Assembly (NCBI GenBank): GCA_045593555.1
Contig: JAZNWU010000017.1
Location: 1 to 64,000 of the forward strand
DNA: 64,000 nt
DNA from: Fimenecus sp045593555
GTDB lineage: Bacteria > Bacillota > Clostridia > Oscillospirales > Acutalibacteraceae
Direction of reading: 5' to 3'
Shown here: piece after piece, positions 16,137 to 25,432 of the stretch
Position numbering within the stretch: position 1 is the first letter of the stretch
Layout: every line of letters begins with the position of its first letter
Notes under the pieces: generated by a model
The model's database searches: none
Told to the model about the DNA's origin: nothing
What the model saw: the letters and a program-made list of their open reading frames with translations, nothing else
Program-made: the position numbers and the translations under genes

Positions 16137-16715
16137 ATGTATGATGGAAATAACCCAACAGCTTTAAAATCACAACAATGGCTGACAGAAACTTTGCTTG
16201 ATTTAATGGAAGAAAAGCCATATGCCGACATTTCAATTATGGATATCTGTAAAAAGGCGGATTTATCAAGACAAACATTCTATAATTATTTTGATTCAAA
16301 GGATGACCTTTTCAGATTTTTGTTAAGAAACACATATGAAGATATTTTGAATTCATTAACTGAAATTCCAAGTTCTAATGAGGCGATTTCTTCTTTTGTT
16401 AATATTGTAAGAGGCAATCCAAGATTAGTGAATGTAATTGTTAAGAATAACATGGGAAATCTTGTATCAGATGAAATCTTTAACGCAATCGTACATTTTT
16501 TGAACAGATTTATACCTAATTTTGATAACCAACCTGACTTTGCATACCATGTAGTTCTGTTATCGGGTGCATTAACACATTTTATGTTGTATTATGCTCG
16601 TAATAATAAAGAGCTATCCGAAAAAGAAATGACAAAAATTCTTGAAACTTTTTTATCAGGAAAAATATTCAAATTATTAAGAGCATCTAAATATTTAAAG
16701 AAAATAAAAAAATGA
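16137..16715 (+). CDS. TetR/AcrR-family transcriptional regulator
   Basis: A 192-residue regulator. The N-terminal helix-turn-helix (ISIMDICKKADLSRQTFYNYF, about residues 32-52) is typical of TetR; the C-terminal ligand domain is divergent (TetR_C-like, ending LLRASKYLKKIKK). I chose the ATG at 16137, which leaves 8 nt to AAGGAG; a TTG at 16131 is too close. It is divergent from the acyl-CoA synthetase, which it probably controls through the repeat at 16095-16115. A fatty-acyl effector would fit that context but is inference. Confidence 0.87.
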   Translation: MYDGNNPTALKSQQWLTETLLDLMEEKPYADISIMDICKKADLSRQTFYNYFDSKDDLFRFLLRNTYEDILNSLTEIPSSNEAISSFVNIVRGNPRLVNVIVKNNMGNLVSDEIFNAIVHFLNRFIPNFDNQPDFAYHVVLLSGALTHFMLYYARNNKELSEKEMTKILETFLSGKIFKLLRASKYLKKIKK

Positions 16716-16737
16716 GCAGACATTTTGTCTGCTCATT
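16711..16737. terminator. bidirectional terminator overlapping tetR stop
   Basis: A perfect 12-bp stem AATGAGCAGACA with TGTCTGCTCATT has a 3-nt loop and contains the stop codon of the TetR gene. T-runs lie on both sides, so it serves the convergent lipoprotein gene too. Confidence 0.85.
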
Positions 16738-16745
16738 TTTTACTA

Positions 16746-17321
16746 TTAATGACTGTGTGATTCTGTAGTGTCGTCATATTCAATTAAGTGAATAGTTCCT
16801 TCAACGCTGATTAAGTTGAAGTCTGAAAGGAATTCTATCTCAGTTGCTCCTTCAGAAGCATGTGTAGGCTGTAAGAGTAAAATTGCATAATCCTTGTAAG
16901 TCATTTGACTAATTTTATCAATAGTAATATTTTTTACTTCTTTTTTTTCACCAATCTGGTCACCAAGAGTGAATTTTTGATTTTCAAAATCAATATCAAC
17001 TTTTTTTGTTGTGGTTGAATAATCATATTTAAGTTCTATCGATGATTTTTCCAAATCAATATTAAATTCGTCTTTAAGTTTATAATAATGTCTGAAGCGT
17101 AATGCATTAACTTTACCTGAAGCATCTTTTGTAAAGAATGATTCTTCAATAAACTCAAAATATGTATCAAAGTTGTCTTTAGTTAATTTAACATCACCAC
17201 TTGTCTGAACAACAGGTGTCTTATTTGTATCATCTTCCTTATTTTCTTCAGGTGTTTTGCTACAAGCAACAAGGGAAAGGCACATAATTGCTGCTAGTAA
17301 CAATGCAATAAACTTTTTCAT
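16746..17321 (-). CDS. lipoprotein of unknown function
   Basis: A 191-residue exported protein with a lipoprotein signal peptide (MKKFIALLLAAIMCLSLVAC, Cys at 20), then an acidic low-complexity linker (SKTPEENKEDDTNK). A ~150-residue beta-rich domain follows, with no family I recognise, and the tail ends in SHSH. I chose the ATG at 17321 because the signal peptide starts there and GAGGAT precedes it. It has a strong promoter of its own. It is expected on the outer face of the membrane. Confidence 0.75.
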   Translation of the reverse strand: MKKFIALLLAAIMCLSLVACSKTPEENKEDDTNKTPVVQTSGDVKLTKDNFDTYFEFIEESFFTKDASGKVNALRFRHYYKLKDEFNIDLEKSSIELKYDYSTTTKKVDIDFENQKFTLGDQIGEKKEVKNITIDKISQMTYKDYAILLLQPTHASEGATEIEFLSDFNLISVEGTIHLIEYDDTTESHSH

Positions 17322-17351
17322 TTTTATTATCCTCATTTCGTATTTTTTATC

Positions 17352-17380
17352 ATTATACAATAATTTTTAAGTTTAATCAA
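17352..17380 (-). promoter_or_regulatory. sigma-A promoter of the lipoprotein gene
   Basis: Minus strand: -35 TTGATT (17375-17380), 17-nt spacer, -10 TATAAT (17352-17357). The rest of 17381-17476 shows nothing further that I can support. Confidence 0.7.
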
Positions 17381-17476
17381 TACTTTTTTTAATATAACAG
17401 TTTTCTTTGAAATGTATTCTTTAAAATACAAATTAATCATAGTTAATTTGCAGAAAAAGAAGTTCAGTTATGAATA

Positions 17477-17512
17477 AAAACCGTCTAAACCTTTGAGTTT
17501 AAACGGTTTTTA
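17477..17512 (-). terminator. terminator of tRNA-Pro
   Basis: A 15-bp stem with one mismatch (17477-17491 with 17498-17512) ends in five T on the minus strand, 6 nt after the tRNA 3' end. Confidence 0.85.
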
Positions 17513-17518
17513 TAGTTT

Positions 17519-17594
17519 TGGTCGGAGTGACAGGGCTTGAACCTGCGGCCTCTAGACCCCCAGTCTAGCGCGCTCCCAGCTGCGCCACACCCCG
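17519..17594 (-). tRNA. tRNA-Pro (anticodon GGG), CCA encoded
   Basis: Read on the minus strand the cloverleaf is complete. The acceptor is CGGGGTG with CACTCCG (one G-T pair). The anticodon stem CTAGA/TCTAG holds the loop CTGGGGG (anticodon GGG), and the T arm contains GGTTCAAGCC. The discriminator A is followed by a genomic CCA. Length is 76 nt. It decodes CCC/CCU. It has its own promoter and terminator. Confidence 0.95.
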
Positions 17595-17612
17595 ATTAAT
17601 TTAACGGAAGTT

Positions 17613-17641
17613 ATGATATCATATTATTATTTTTTTTTCAA
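17613..17641 (-). promoter_or_regulatory. promoter of tRNA-Pro
   Basis: Minus strand: -35 TTGAAA (17636-17641), 17-nt spacer, -10 TATCAT (17613-17618), about 20 nt before the tRNA. Confidence 0.55.
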
Positions 17642-17662
17642 GTAATATTTATATATTTTCCT

Positions 17663-17691
17663 TTGCCTTTCTTTGATATATATGTTAAAAT
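17663..17691 (+). promoter_or_regulatory. promoter of the endonuclease/exonuclease/phosphatase-family gene
   Basis: -35 TTGCCT (17663-17668), 17-nt spacer ending TGT, -10 TAAAAT (17686-17691). GAGGTGAG follows before the ATG at 17712. Confidence 0.6.
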
Positions 17692-17711
17692 AATTATGAG
17701 GTGAGTGAAAT

Positions 17712-18626
17712 ATGAAAAAATTTATTAAAAGGTTTTTAGTTGCATTTGTTTCAGTGTTTTTAGCTTTTATAATTCTATGGTGTGCTGTAATATATATTTA
17801 TTATCCACATTACCAAAAAAATAAAAGAGAAATAAATTTATCTGATACTCTTAATACTGATGAAATCAATATAATGAGTTATAATATTCGCTGTCATGCT
17901 CCTGATGATTTAGGTCATAAAAACTGGTTTTATCGTGCTGACTTAGTTGTTGATACTATTGAAAAAGCACAGCCTGGTATTATTGGTTTTCAGGAAGTAA
18001 ACAGTTGGCAATATGATTATCTTTGTGAAACAATGCCTATATATGATTCTATTATTACTTATCGTGATAATATACCTGTATATTCCGAAGGATGTCCTGT
18101 TTTTTACAGAACTGATTTATACACTCTTGTTGACAAAGGTTCGTTCTGGTTATCCGAAACTCCTGATGTTATGAGTAAGGATTGGGGAGCAGCATGTTAC
18201 AGAATCTGTAGCTATGTTATTCTTAAGGCTAATGCAACAGATAAAGAGTTTGTAGTATTCAATACTCATCTTGACCATGTTAGTGATGAAGCAAGAATAA
18301 AGGGTATTCAGGTTGTGCTTGATAAAATTAAAGAATTCGGTTCGATTCCTGCAGTTTTAATGGGTGACCTTAATGCTGAAGAAGATTCGGAAACATATAT
18401 CAGTGCGACAGAGAATTTCTTTGATGTAAAATATCAGACAGAAAATACTATGACAAGCTGTACATTCCAAAATTGGGGAACAGAGCTTGATAGGGAATGC
18501 ATTGATTACATAATGGTTTCAAAAGGTGATTTCACCGTAAATGAATATAAGGTTATTACTGATACATATGACGGTGATTATACGAGCGACCATTTCCCGT
18601 TAACAGCAACATTATCATTTAAATAA
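17712..18626 (+). CDS. membrane-tethered endonuclease/exonuclease/phosphatase-family protein
   Basis: A 304-residue protein with one N-terminal transmembrane helix (~10-32), then an EEP/DNase I-like fold facing outward. Catalytic landmarks are present: MSYNIRC, GFQEV, FNTHLDH, MGDLNAEEDS and SDHFPLTATL. The fold serves nucleases, sphingomyelinase-like and inositol-phosphate phosphatases; the actual substrate is not evident. It is a single gene with its own promoter and a perfect palindromic terminator. Confidence 0.85.
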   Translation: MKKFIKRFLVAFVSVFLAFIILWCAVIYIYYPHYQKNKREINLSDTLNTDEINIMSYNIRCHAPDDLGHKNWFYRADLVVDTIEKAQPGIIGFQEVNSWQYDYLCETMPIYDSIITYRDNIPVYSEGCPVFYRTDLYTLVDKGSFWLSETPDVMSKDWGAACYRICSYVILKANATDKEFVVFNTHLDHVSDEARIKGIQVVLDKIKEFGSIPAVLMGDLNAEEDSETYISATENFFDVKYQTENTMTSCTFQNWGTELDRECIDYIMVSKGDFTVNEYKVITDTYDGDYTSDHFPLTATLSFK

Positions 18627-18632
18627 AAATTT

Positions 18633-18664
18633 TAAGGAGTTTACCTTATAAGGTAAACTCCTTA
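18633..18664. terminator. bidirectional palindromic terminator
   Basis: A perfect 32-nt palindrome centred on CCTTATAAGG lies between two convergent genes, with A/T-rich flanks. Confidence 0.75.
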
Positions 18665-18666
18665 TT

Positions 18667-20559
18667 TTATGCCAATTCTAACCAGAGAGTTTCAAGTTCT
18701 TCAAGCTTTTCCTCTTTGATTTTAATTTCAGCAAGAATTTCTGATAATTTTTGGTAATCACTTGATACATCGGGAGATTCAATAAGTTCTTTTAACTCGT
18801 TAATTTCATCTTGCAAAGCCTCAATTTCTTTTTCTGTATTCATAAGCTTTGCACGACGTTTTCTATCTTGTGCCTTATTCTTTCGTGATTCCTCATATTG
18901 TATTGCGGAATCGCTTTTTGTTTCTGTTTTTACTGTTTTTTCTTTGTTTTCAACCTGAATATGGTCTTTATAATAGTCATAGTTTCCATTATAAATAATA
19001 ATTTCATCAGATTTCATTTCAATTATTTTTGATGGAACAGAATTGAGTAAATATCTGTCGTGAGAAACCATGATAATTGTACCTTCGTATTGACTTAATG
19101 CAAGGTCTAAAGCCTCTTTTGCCTTATAATCAAGGTGATTGGTAGGTTCGTCAAGAATGAGCACATTTGAGCGTTCAAAAACTATAATACAAAGAGCAAC
19201 TTTTGCTCGATTTGCACCGCTCATTTCACGGATTCTCTTGAAGACATCTTCATCTTCAATAAGGAATCGTGCGAGCATACTGCGGATTTCATATTCAGTT
19301 TTTGTCGGGAATCTTCTGTGAACAGATTCGATTGCAGTAAGATTCAGGTCAAGATTTGAAAGCTCCTGGTCAAAATATGAAATCTTAACATTTCCGCCCC
19401 AACGGACAGAGCCTTCACAAGGTATTTTCTTTAAAATTGCCTTTAATAAAGAAGATTTACCGACACCGTTTTTACCGACAAAAGCAACCTTTTCATTTCT
19501 TAATACTTCAAGATTGAAATTCTCAAAAAGTATTCTTTTGTTTTCGCCTTTACCGACGCTTACATTTAAGCCCTTACAATCAAGAATAGTTTTATGTGGC
19601 TCAATATCAAAAGGGAAGGATATATGAAGGTCTTTTACCTGTGGATTAGGTTTTGCAGCCAATTCCATTTTTTCAAGTGCCTTAACACGAGAGCCTACAC
19701 TATTGATACTACTTGATTTTGCAAGGTTTTTACGGACATAATCACGTAATTCCTCAATTTCTCTTTGTTGCTTTTCATATTCTTTTGTAAGCGTCTTGAT
19801 TCGTTCTTCCTTTTGCTTTAAAAATGCAGAATATCCACCCTTATAACGGACTAATTCACCATTTTCAATTTCGCAAATATCAGATGCAACTGAATTTAAG
19901 AAATATCTGTCGTGGGAAACGATTATAACTGCACCTTTGTATTCAGTAAGGTAGTTTTCAAGCCAGTTTAACATTCCGAAATCAAGATGGTTAGTAGGCT
20001 CGTCAAGAATAAGAAGATTAGGATTTTCAACAAGAATTTTCGCTAGTGCAAATCTTGTTTTTTCACCACCTGAAAGAACAGAAACAGGTGTATTTAAATC
20101 AAAATCACCAAATCCCATACCATTGAGAATAGTGTTGATTCTCACTTCAGCATTGTATCCGTCAGCAGCATCATAAATGTTAGTTAAATGCTCATATTCA
20201 TTTGAAAGAGCATCATATTCAGTGCCACTTGTGTGAGCCATTTTCTTTGAAATGTCTTCCAACTTTTTTCGTGTATCAAACACCAACTGCAAGGCACTTT
20301 CAATTTCTTTTTTGAGAGAATTTGATGTATTTAATGCCTCATTTTGCTTTAAATAACCGATTCTTAAATCAGGCTTTTTGGCAATAGTGCCATCGTCGTG
20401 TTCAAGATTACCTGAAATAATGTTCAAAAGGGTAGTCTTACCAACACCGTTAATGCCTAAAAGTCCGATTCTGTCCTTGTCATTAACAGCGAGAGTAACA
20501 TCATTAAGTATTTTTTTATCAAGAAAACTTTTGCTGATATTATTAATAGATATGAGCAT
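18667..20559 (-). CDS. ABC-F family ATPase (ribosome-associated type)
   Basis: A 630-residue soluble protein with two ABC domains and no membrane part. Domain 1: GINGVGKTT, LSGGEKTRFALAKIL, LLILDEPTNHLDF. Domain 2: GKNGVGKSS, a degenerate signature MSGANRAKVAL, and VLILDEPTNHLD. The charged inter-domain linker (~240-300, KEERIKTLTKEYEKQQREIE) and a C-terminal coiled coil (~560-630) fit Uup/YdiF-like ABC-F proteins. These act on the ribosome E site or in antibiotic protection; which applies here is unknown. It starts 12 nt after the MATE gene, so the pair is probably one transcript. Confidence 0.9.
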   Translation of the reverse strand: MLISINNISKSFLDKKILNDVTLAVNDKDRIGLLGINGVGKTTLLNIISGNLEHDDGTIAKKPDLRIGYLKQNEALNTSNSLKKEIESALQLVFDTRKKLEDISKKMAHTSGTEYDALSNEYEHLTNIYDAADGYNAEVRINTILNGMGFGDFDLNTPVSVLSGGEKTRFALAKILVENPNLLILDEPTNHLDFGMLNWLENYLTEYKGAVIIVSHDRYFLNSVASDICEIENGELVRYKGGYSAFLKQKEERIKTLTKEYEKQQREIEELRDYVRKNLAKSSSINSVGSRVKALEKMELAAKPNPQVKDLHISFPFDIEPHKTILDCKGLNVSVGKGENKRILFENFNLEVLRNEKVAFVGKNGVGKSSLLKAILKKIPCEGSVRWGGNVKISYFDQELSNLDLNLTAIESVHRRFPTKTEYEIRSMLARFLIEDEDVFKRIREMSGANRAKVALCIIVFERSNVLILDEPTNHLDYKAKEALDLALSQYEGTIIMVSHDRYLLNSVPSKIIEMKSDEIIIYNGNYDYYKDHIQVENKEKTVKTETKSDSAIQYEESRKNKAQDRKRRAKLMNTEKEIEALQDEINELKELIESPDVSSDYQKLSEILAEIKIKEEKLEELETLWLELA

Positions 20560-20570
20560 AATTTCTTCCT

Positions 20571-21911
20571 TTATTTAGCAAGATTATTGATTTTTTTCTT
20601 CCATATTCCCGTAAAGTAAAATATGCAGGAAATAGCAGTTGCAACAAGCCAACCGATAGGCCACGAAATCCAAATACCTCTTTCATTCAGTACAGGAGTT
20701 AATGTATAACAAAGTATAACACGTAAAAGCAAATCAGTAAATGTTGAAATTAAAAACATTTTCATTACACCACTACCACGTAAAACACCATCAATAATCA
20801 ATTTTATTGAAATAAATAGATAGAAAGGGGCAACTGTTTTTAAAAATTCTGAGCCTGTTTTTATAATTTCAGTTTCACTGCTATCTACAAAAATAGTCAT
20901 CATTGTATCAGGTATAAAGAAAAATAAGATAAATAGGGGAATAGTAATTATAAATGAAATTAAATATAGGTACTTTACACCTGATTTAATTCTTTCAATC
21001 TTATTTGCACCGATATTCTGTGCAGTATAGCTTGACATACTGTTTCCTAAAGCAGTCATTGATGTGATTGTGAAGGTGTTGAGTTTTCCTGCTGCAGAAA
21101 AACCTGCAACAACAATTTCACCAAAGGAATTTACGATACCCTGAATAAAGATATTACCGACAGAAACAAAGCTCTGTTGTAGAATGCTCGGTATGGCAAC
21201 AAACATAATTTTCTTTAGCATATCAAATGAAAACAGCTTTGCCTTTTCACTATACAGTTTATGTATTCTTATCATTAAAAAGATGAATGAAAGTATAGAT
21301 GCAATTCCCTGTGCTAAAAATGTTGCCCAAGCAATACCCGACACACCAAGTGAAGTAAATCTGACAAAAATGTAGTCAAGCACAATATTGAAAACAGATG
21401 AAAAAATCAAAAAGTATAGCGGCGTTTTTGAGTCACCAAGAGCTGTAAATATACCATTACAAACATTATACAGAAAAAGGAAAACTAAACCTGCTGTATA
21501 AATATTAAGATAAACTGCAGCATCCTTAAGTAGATTATCAGGCGTATTAAGGGATGTCAGAATATTATTTGAAAAAACAAGACCTAATACAGTTAAAACA
21601 ATACTCAGAATAGTTAAAGAGAGCAGGGAAGTGCTGACACAGGTTTTTAGTTTATTATAGTTTTTATTACCGAAAAATTGAGAAATAACAACACAACAAC
21701 CAATATTTGAACCGTTGGCAATTGCCATATAAATCATTGTTACAGTATAGGAAATTCCGATGGATGCCAATGCATCACCACCTAAGAATTTACCTGCAAT
21801 AATACTGTCGGCAATATTATACAATTGTTGAAAGCAAACGCTGATAAGGAGGGGAATAGTGAATTTTATCAGCACTTTACCGGGATTTCCCTGCGTCATA
21901 TTTTTAACCAT
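20571..21911 (-). CDS. MATE-family multidrug/metabolite exporter
   Basis: A 446-residue membrane protein with twelve predicted helices. MATE motifs include PLLISVCFQQLYNIADSIIA, a large central region with FTALGDSKTPLYF, and the second-half repeat LQQSFVSVGNIFIQGIVN. Known family role: Na+- or H+-driven export of cationic compounds. I chose the ATG at 21911 with GGGTGG upstream. The start lies only ~10 nt after the terminator of the preceding gene, so a promoter must overlap that region or read-through is used. The ABC-F gene follows. Confidence 0.9.
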   Translation of the reverse strand: MVKNMTQGNPGKVLIKFTIPLLISVCFQQLYNIADSIIAGKFLGGDALASIGISYTVTMIYMAIANGSNIGCCVVISQFFGNKNYNKLKTCVSTSLLSLTILSIVLTVLGLVFSNNILTSLNTPDNLLKDAAVYLNIYTAGLVFLFLYNVCNGIFTALGDSKTPLYFLIFSSVFNIVLDYIFVRFTSLGVSGIAWATFLAQGIASILSFIFLMIRIHKLYSEKAKLFSFDMLKKIMFVAIPSILQQSFVSVGNIFIQGIVNSFGEIVVAGFSAAGKLNTFTITSMTALGNSMSSYTAQNIGANKIERIKSGVKYLYLISFIITIPLFILFFFIPDTMMTIFVDSSETEIIKTGSEFLKTVAPFYLFISIKLIIDGVLRGSGVMKMFLISTFTDLLLRVILCYTLTPVLNERGIWISWPIGWLVATAISCIFYFTGIWKKKINNLAK

Positions 21912-21920
21912 AATGCCACC

Positions 21921-21950
21921 CAAAAATAAGGGACTGAATATCAGTCCCTT
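21921..21950 (-). terminator. terminator after the FAD-dependent oxidoreductase gene
   Basis: A perfect 10-bp stem AAGGGACTGA with TCAGTCCCTT, 3-nt loop, then TTATTTTT on the minus strand. The MATE ribosome site follows within a few bases. Confidence 0.75.
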
Positions 21951-21956
21951 TGATTT

Positions 21957-23351
21957 TTACATAGATTCAAGAATACTTCGTGCAACACTAATACCATTTG
22001 ATGATGCTTGCATAAGTCCGCGAGTAACTGATGCACCATCGCCAATTGCATGAAGACCTTTAACACTTGTTTCAAAATTAGTATCTACAACAACTTTGTT
22101 GGAATAGAATTTAACTTCAACACCATAAAGAAGTGTTTCGTCACTTGCAATACCTGGAGTTACTTTATCAAGTGCTTCAAGCATTTCAGCAATATCTACC
22201 ATAATTCTATGTGGGAAAACAAGAGACAAATCACCTGGAACAGCATCTTTAAGAGTAGGAATAAGATTGTTTCTACAAAGTCTTTCTCCTGTTGTTCTTC
22301 TTCCACGTTTAAAGTCACCGTAAGTCTGAACAAGAATTTTTCCGTCACAAAGCATATTACTGAGCTGAGCAATATGCTTACCATATTCAATAGGTGATTT
22401 GAACGGTTTTGTAAAGTTTTTTGATACAAGAAGTGCAAAGTTAGTATTATTTGTCTTAAATTCAGCTGACTTATATGCGTGACCATTTACAACTGCAAGA
22501 CCATTGTCATAATATTCAGTTGCAACCTCACCTGACGGATTAGAACAGAATGTTCTGACTTTATCATCAAAGGTAGGTGAGTAGTAAACAAGCTTTGCTT
22601 CATAAAGATTATCATTAAGGAACTTCATAACTTCGTCACGAACCTCAACACGAACACCAACGTCAACTGTACCAACCTGTGTTTCAATGTCGTGGTTTTT
22701 ACAAATATGACTAAGCCATTCAGCACCTTCACGACCAACAGCGGCTACTATTTTATCAGAATAATATGTTTCACCGTTAGCTACGATTCCTTTAACCTTG
22801 TTATCTTCAATAATAATGTCTTCAACCATTGTATTAAAGATAATGTTACAGCCATTGTCTTCAAGGTGCTTTTGAAGTCTGCCATAAATTTTATATCCTT
22901 CTTCAGTACCTAAATGACGGATAGGACATTCGATAAGTTTAAGATTAGCATTAATAGCTTTTCTTCTGATTTCTTCAATTTCTTTTTGTTTATCTACACC
23001 GTAAACATTTTTATCTGCACCGAAATCAAGGTATACACTATCAGCTTCCTTTAAAAGCTCCATAGTTTTTTCATATCCGAGAATGTCTGGCAGTGTGCCA
23101 CCAACATCAGGGGAAAGAGAAAGCTTACCATCAGAAAAAGCACCTGCACCTGCAAAACCAGTTGTAATTGAACAAGGTTTACATCCTACACACTTTTTAG
23201 TCGTTCTTTTGGGACACATTCTTTTTTCAATTGAACGCCCCTTTTCAACCATAAGAATTTTAATATCTGTTTTTTTTGCAAGTAATTCATAAGCACAGAA
23301 AATGCCCGAAGGACCTGCACCGATAATAATTACATCATAATTTTTACTCAT
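21957..23351 (-). CDS. FAD-dependent oxidoreductase of the uncharacterised dehydrogenase family (COG2509-like)
   Basis: A 464-residue flavoprotein. The dinucleotide-binding motif is VIIIGAGPSGIFCAYEL (~7-23). A Cys-rich stretch follows (RMCPKRTTKKCVGCKPCS, ~44-61), then GFAGAGAFSDGKLSL. The end, GLHAIGDGASVTRGLMQAS, is the FAD-closing motif. The family is annotated as an uncharacterised FAD-dependent dehydrogenase; substrate unknown. It is the last gene of the leftward nucleoside-uptake run, 15 nt after the permease, so it is probably co-transcribed. Confidence 0.85.
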   Translation of the reverse strand: MSKNYDVIIIGAGPSGIFCAYELLAKKTDIKILMVEKGRSIEKRMCPKRTTKKCVGCKPCSITTGFAGAGAFSDGKLSLSPDVGGTLPDILGYEKTMELLKEADSVYLDFGADKNVYGVDKQKEIEEIRRKAINANLKLIECPIRHLGTEEGYKIYGRLQKHLEDNGCNIIFNTMVEDIIIEDNKVKGIVANGETYYSDKIVAAVGREGAEWLSHICKNHDIETQVGTVDVGVRVEVRDEVMKFLNDNLYEAKLVYYSPTFDDKVRTFCSNPSGEVATEYYDNGLAVVNGHAYKSAEFKTNNTNFALLVSKNFTKPFKSPIEYGKHIAQLSNMLCDGKILVQTYGDFKRGRRTTGERLCRNNLIPTLKDAVPGDLSLVFPHRIMVDIAEMLEALDKVTPGIASDETLLYGVEVKFYSNKVVVDTNFETSVKGLHAIGDGASVTRGLMQASSNGISVARSILESM

Positions 23352-23366
23352 AATAATTCAACCTCT

Positions 23367-24335
23367 TTATCTGTCTTCTCTGAAATATGATAATCCAAGT
23401 GAAGCAGGTGGCTGATTTTCCTTTTTATTTGTAATACTTGTTATAATCAAAACAACAATAGTAATTACATAAGGTAACATTTTAAGTATTTCTCTTTCAG
23501 AAGAAGTTATGTTACCGAAAACAAATGCTGCAATATATAATGCACCAAAAATGTATGAGCCTATAATTGAAATATTTGGTTTCCACAAAGTGAAAATAAC
23601 AAGTGCGATTGCAAGCCAACCAAAAGCTTCGATTGTAGATGCTGTTTCCCAGCTACCCTTAACATAGTCCATAATGTAGAATACGCCACCAAAGCCTGCG
23701 ATACCACTACCGATTAAAATAGCAACATATTTGTATTTTGTTACATTAACACCCATAGCATCAGCAGTTGCCGCACTTTCACCGATTGCACGAAGGTTAA
23801 GACCAACTCTTGTACGATTGAAAATGAATGTTGTAATTAAAGCGATAGCAATTGCTAAATAAACATAAATACCGTGACCGAATAACACTTTGACTATACC
23901 GTCAGAGTTTTCAGCAAAAGGTAAGCATTTTGCAATTATTTTGCCTGCAGTTGAAAAACCGCTTCTGTCAACATAAGAATGCATTAAAAACTGTGTCAAG
24001 CCATTACCGAAAATTGTAATTGCAAGACCTGTAATATTCTGATTACAACGGAATGTAATAGTCATTACAGCGTAAATTAAGCCTGTCAGCATTGCAAAAA
24101 GGAATGCACCGAGCATTGATATTAAAACAAGTACAAGCCAGGATGCGCTTTCTGCTGATTCAAGGCCCTGTAAATAAAGGCTTACAAAAAGGCAACCACC
24201 AACAGTACCTGTACACATAATGCCTGGAATACCGAGATTCAAATGGCCTGCTTTTTCAGTAATTGTTTCACCAACACAACCAAAAAGAAGAACTGTGCCT
24301 ATGGCAATAGCACTCATTAAGAATGTAATAATCAT
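23367..24335 (-). CDS. BMP-type nucleoside ABC transporter permease 2
   Basis: A 322-residue membrane protein with about eight to ten helices, matching the second permease (YufQ/NupQ type, COG1079) of BMP-dependent importers: GHLNLGIPGIMCTGTV, MTITFRCNQNITGLAITIFG, LRAIGESAATADAMGVNV. It starts by a 4-nt overlap with permease 1. Family members import purine or pyrimidine nucleosides; the xpt gene at the head of this operon supports a purine nucleoside, which is inference. Confidence 0.9.
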   Translation of the reverse strand: MIITFLMSAIAIGTVLLFGCVGETITEKAGHLNLGIPGIMCTGTVGGCLFVSLYLQGLESAESASWLVLVLISMLGAFLFAMLTGLIYAVMTITFRCNQNITGLAITIFGNGLTQFLMHSYVDRSGFSTAGKIIAKCLPFAENSDGIVKVLFGHGIYVYLAIAIALITTFIFNRTRVGLNLRAIGESAATADAMGVNVTKYKYVAILIGSGIAGFGGVFYIMDYVKGSWETASTIEAFGWLAIALVIFTLWKPNISIIGSYIFGALYIAAFVFGNITSSEREILKMLPYVITIVVLIITSITNKKENQPPASLGLSYFREDR

Positions 24336-25432
24336 TTCTCAATATCCTCCTTTTCTTTTTTTCTGAATACAAGCTTGTAGTTTATAAAGAATGAGCAAAC
24401 TATAACTATAAAATAAACAATACCGACAACTATGTTTGAAATGGCATCATTTGTAAACATAAATGTCTTTCTTACATCCATCATTCCCTTAGAAATAAAT
24501 GTAATGAAAAAGCTTGTAAGAACAATGATTAACGGGTTAAAAGCTGCAAGCCATGTTGCCATAATACCTGTAAAACCCATATTATTAGCTGAAGCGGTGC
24601 TTACTGTGTGGTTAATTGAACCAGCTAAAATAAAGCCAACAAGACCTGCAATCGCACCTGACAAAATCATTGTACGGATAATTACCTTATTAACCTTGAT
24701 ACCTACATATTTTGCAGTATTGATGCTTTCACCAACAACGGAAATTTCATATCCGTGTTTTGAATAATTGAGATATATGTACATTAATACTGTAATCAGT
24801 GAAAACAAAATAATTGGTAATAAGTATTTATTTCCGATTTCAGGGATATTACCATAAGAAATAGGTGCTAAAACACCTGAACCTGTTTTTACCCATATTG
24901 TAATGAAAAATGAAACAAGACCCTGCGCAATATAGTTCATCATGAGTGTGAAAAGTGACTCGTTTGTGTTGAATTTCGCTTTAAAAATCGCAGGAATAAC
25001 AGCCCACAAAGCACCACTCAGTACACTTGCCAAAAGCATAATTGGAATAATTATCGAATCAGCAACTTTACCACCAAGGTAGAACATACAAGCAATTGCT
25101 GAAAGACAACCTACAAGGATTTGTCCGTTACCGCCCAAATTCCAGAATTTCATCTTAAAAGCAGGAAGTAATGCGATTGATATACCTAAAAGGAGTGATG
25201 TGTCTTGTAATAAAAGCCATAATTTTCGTTCACTGCCGAAAGCACCGTTAAACAACGCTTCAAAAAAGTCAAACAAGCCCTTGTCTGAAAACAATGTACA
25301 GATTACACCACATAAAAGTAATCCCAATACAATTGCTACAAGATAAATTACGATAATTTTCAGGACTGAAATATTATCTCGTTTTACAATACGAACAAAA
25401 GGTTCTTTTAAATTATTTGTACTTTTTTTCAT
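24332..25432 (-). CDS. BMP-type nucleoside ABC transporter permease 1
   Basis: A 366-residue membrane protein of the YufP/NupP type (COG4603). It has a long cytoplasmic N-terminus, then helices with LPAFKMKFWNLGGNGQILVG, FNTNESLFTLMMNYIAQGL, ESINTAKYVGIKVNKV and NNMGFTGIMATWLAAFNP. It overlaps the ATPase gene by 4 nt and permease 2 by 4 nt, so the three are translationally coupled. It forms the transmembrane heterodimer. Confidence 0.9.
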   Translation of the reverse strand: MKKSTNNLKEPFVRIVKRDNISVLKIIVIYLVAIVLGLLLCGVICTLFSDKGLFDFFEALFNGAFGSERKLWLLLQDTSLLLGISIALLPAFKMKFWNLGGNGQILVGCLSAIACMFYLGGKVADSIIIPIMLLASVLSGALWAVIPAIFKAKFNTNESLFTLMMNYIAQGLVSFFITIWVKTGSGVLAPISYGNIPEIGNKYLLPIILFSLITVLMYIYLNYSKHGYEISVVGESINTAKYVGIKVNKVIIRTMILSGAIAGLVGFILAGSINHTVSTASANNMGFTGIMATWLAAFNPLIIVLTSFFITFISKGMMDVRKTFMFTNDAISNIVVGIVYFIVIVCSFFINYKLVFRKKEKEDIEK

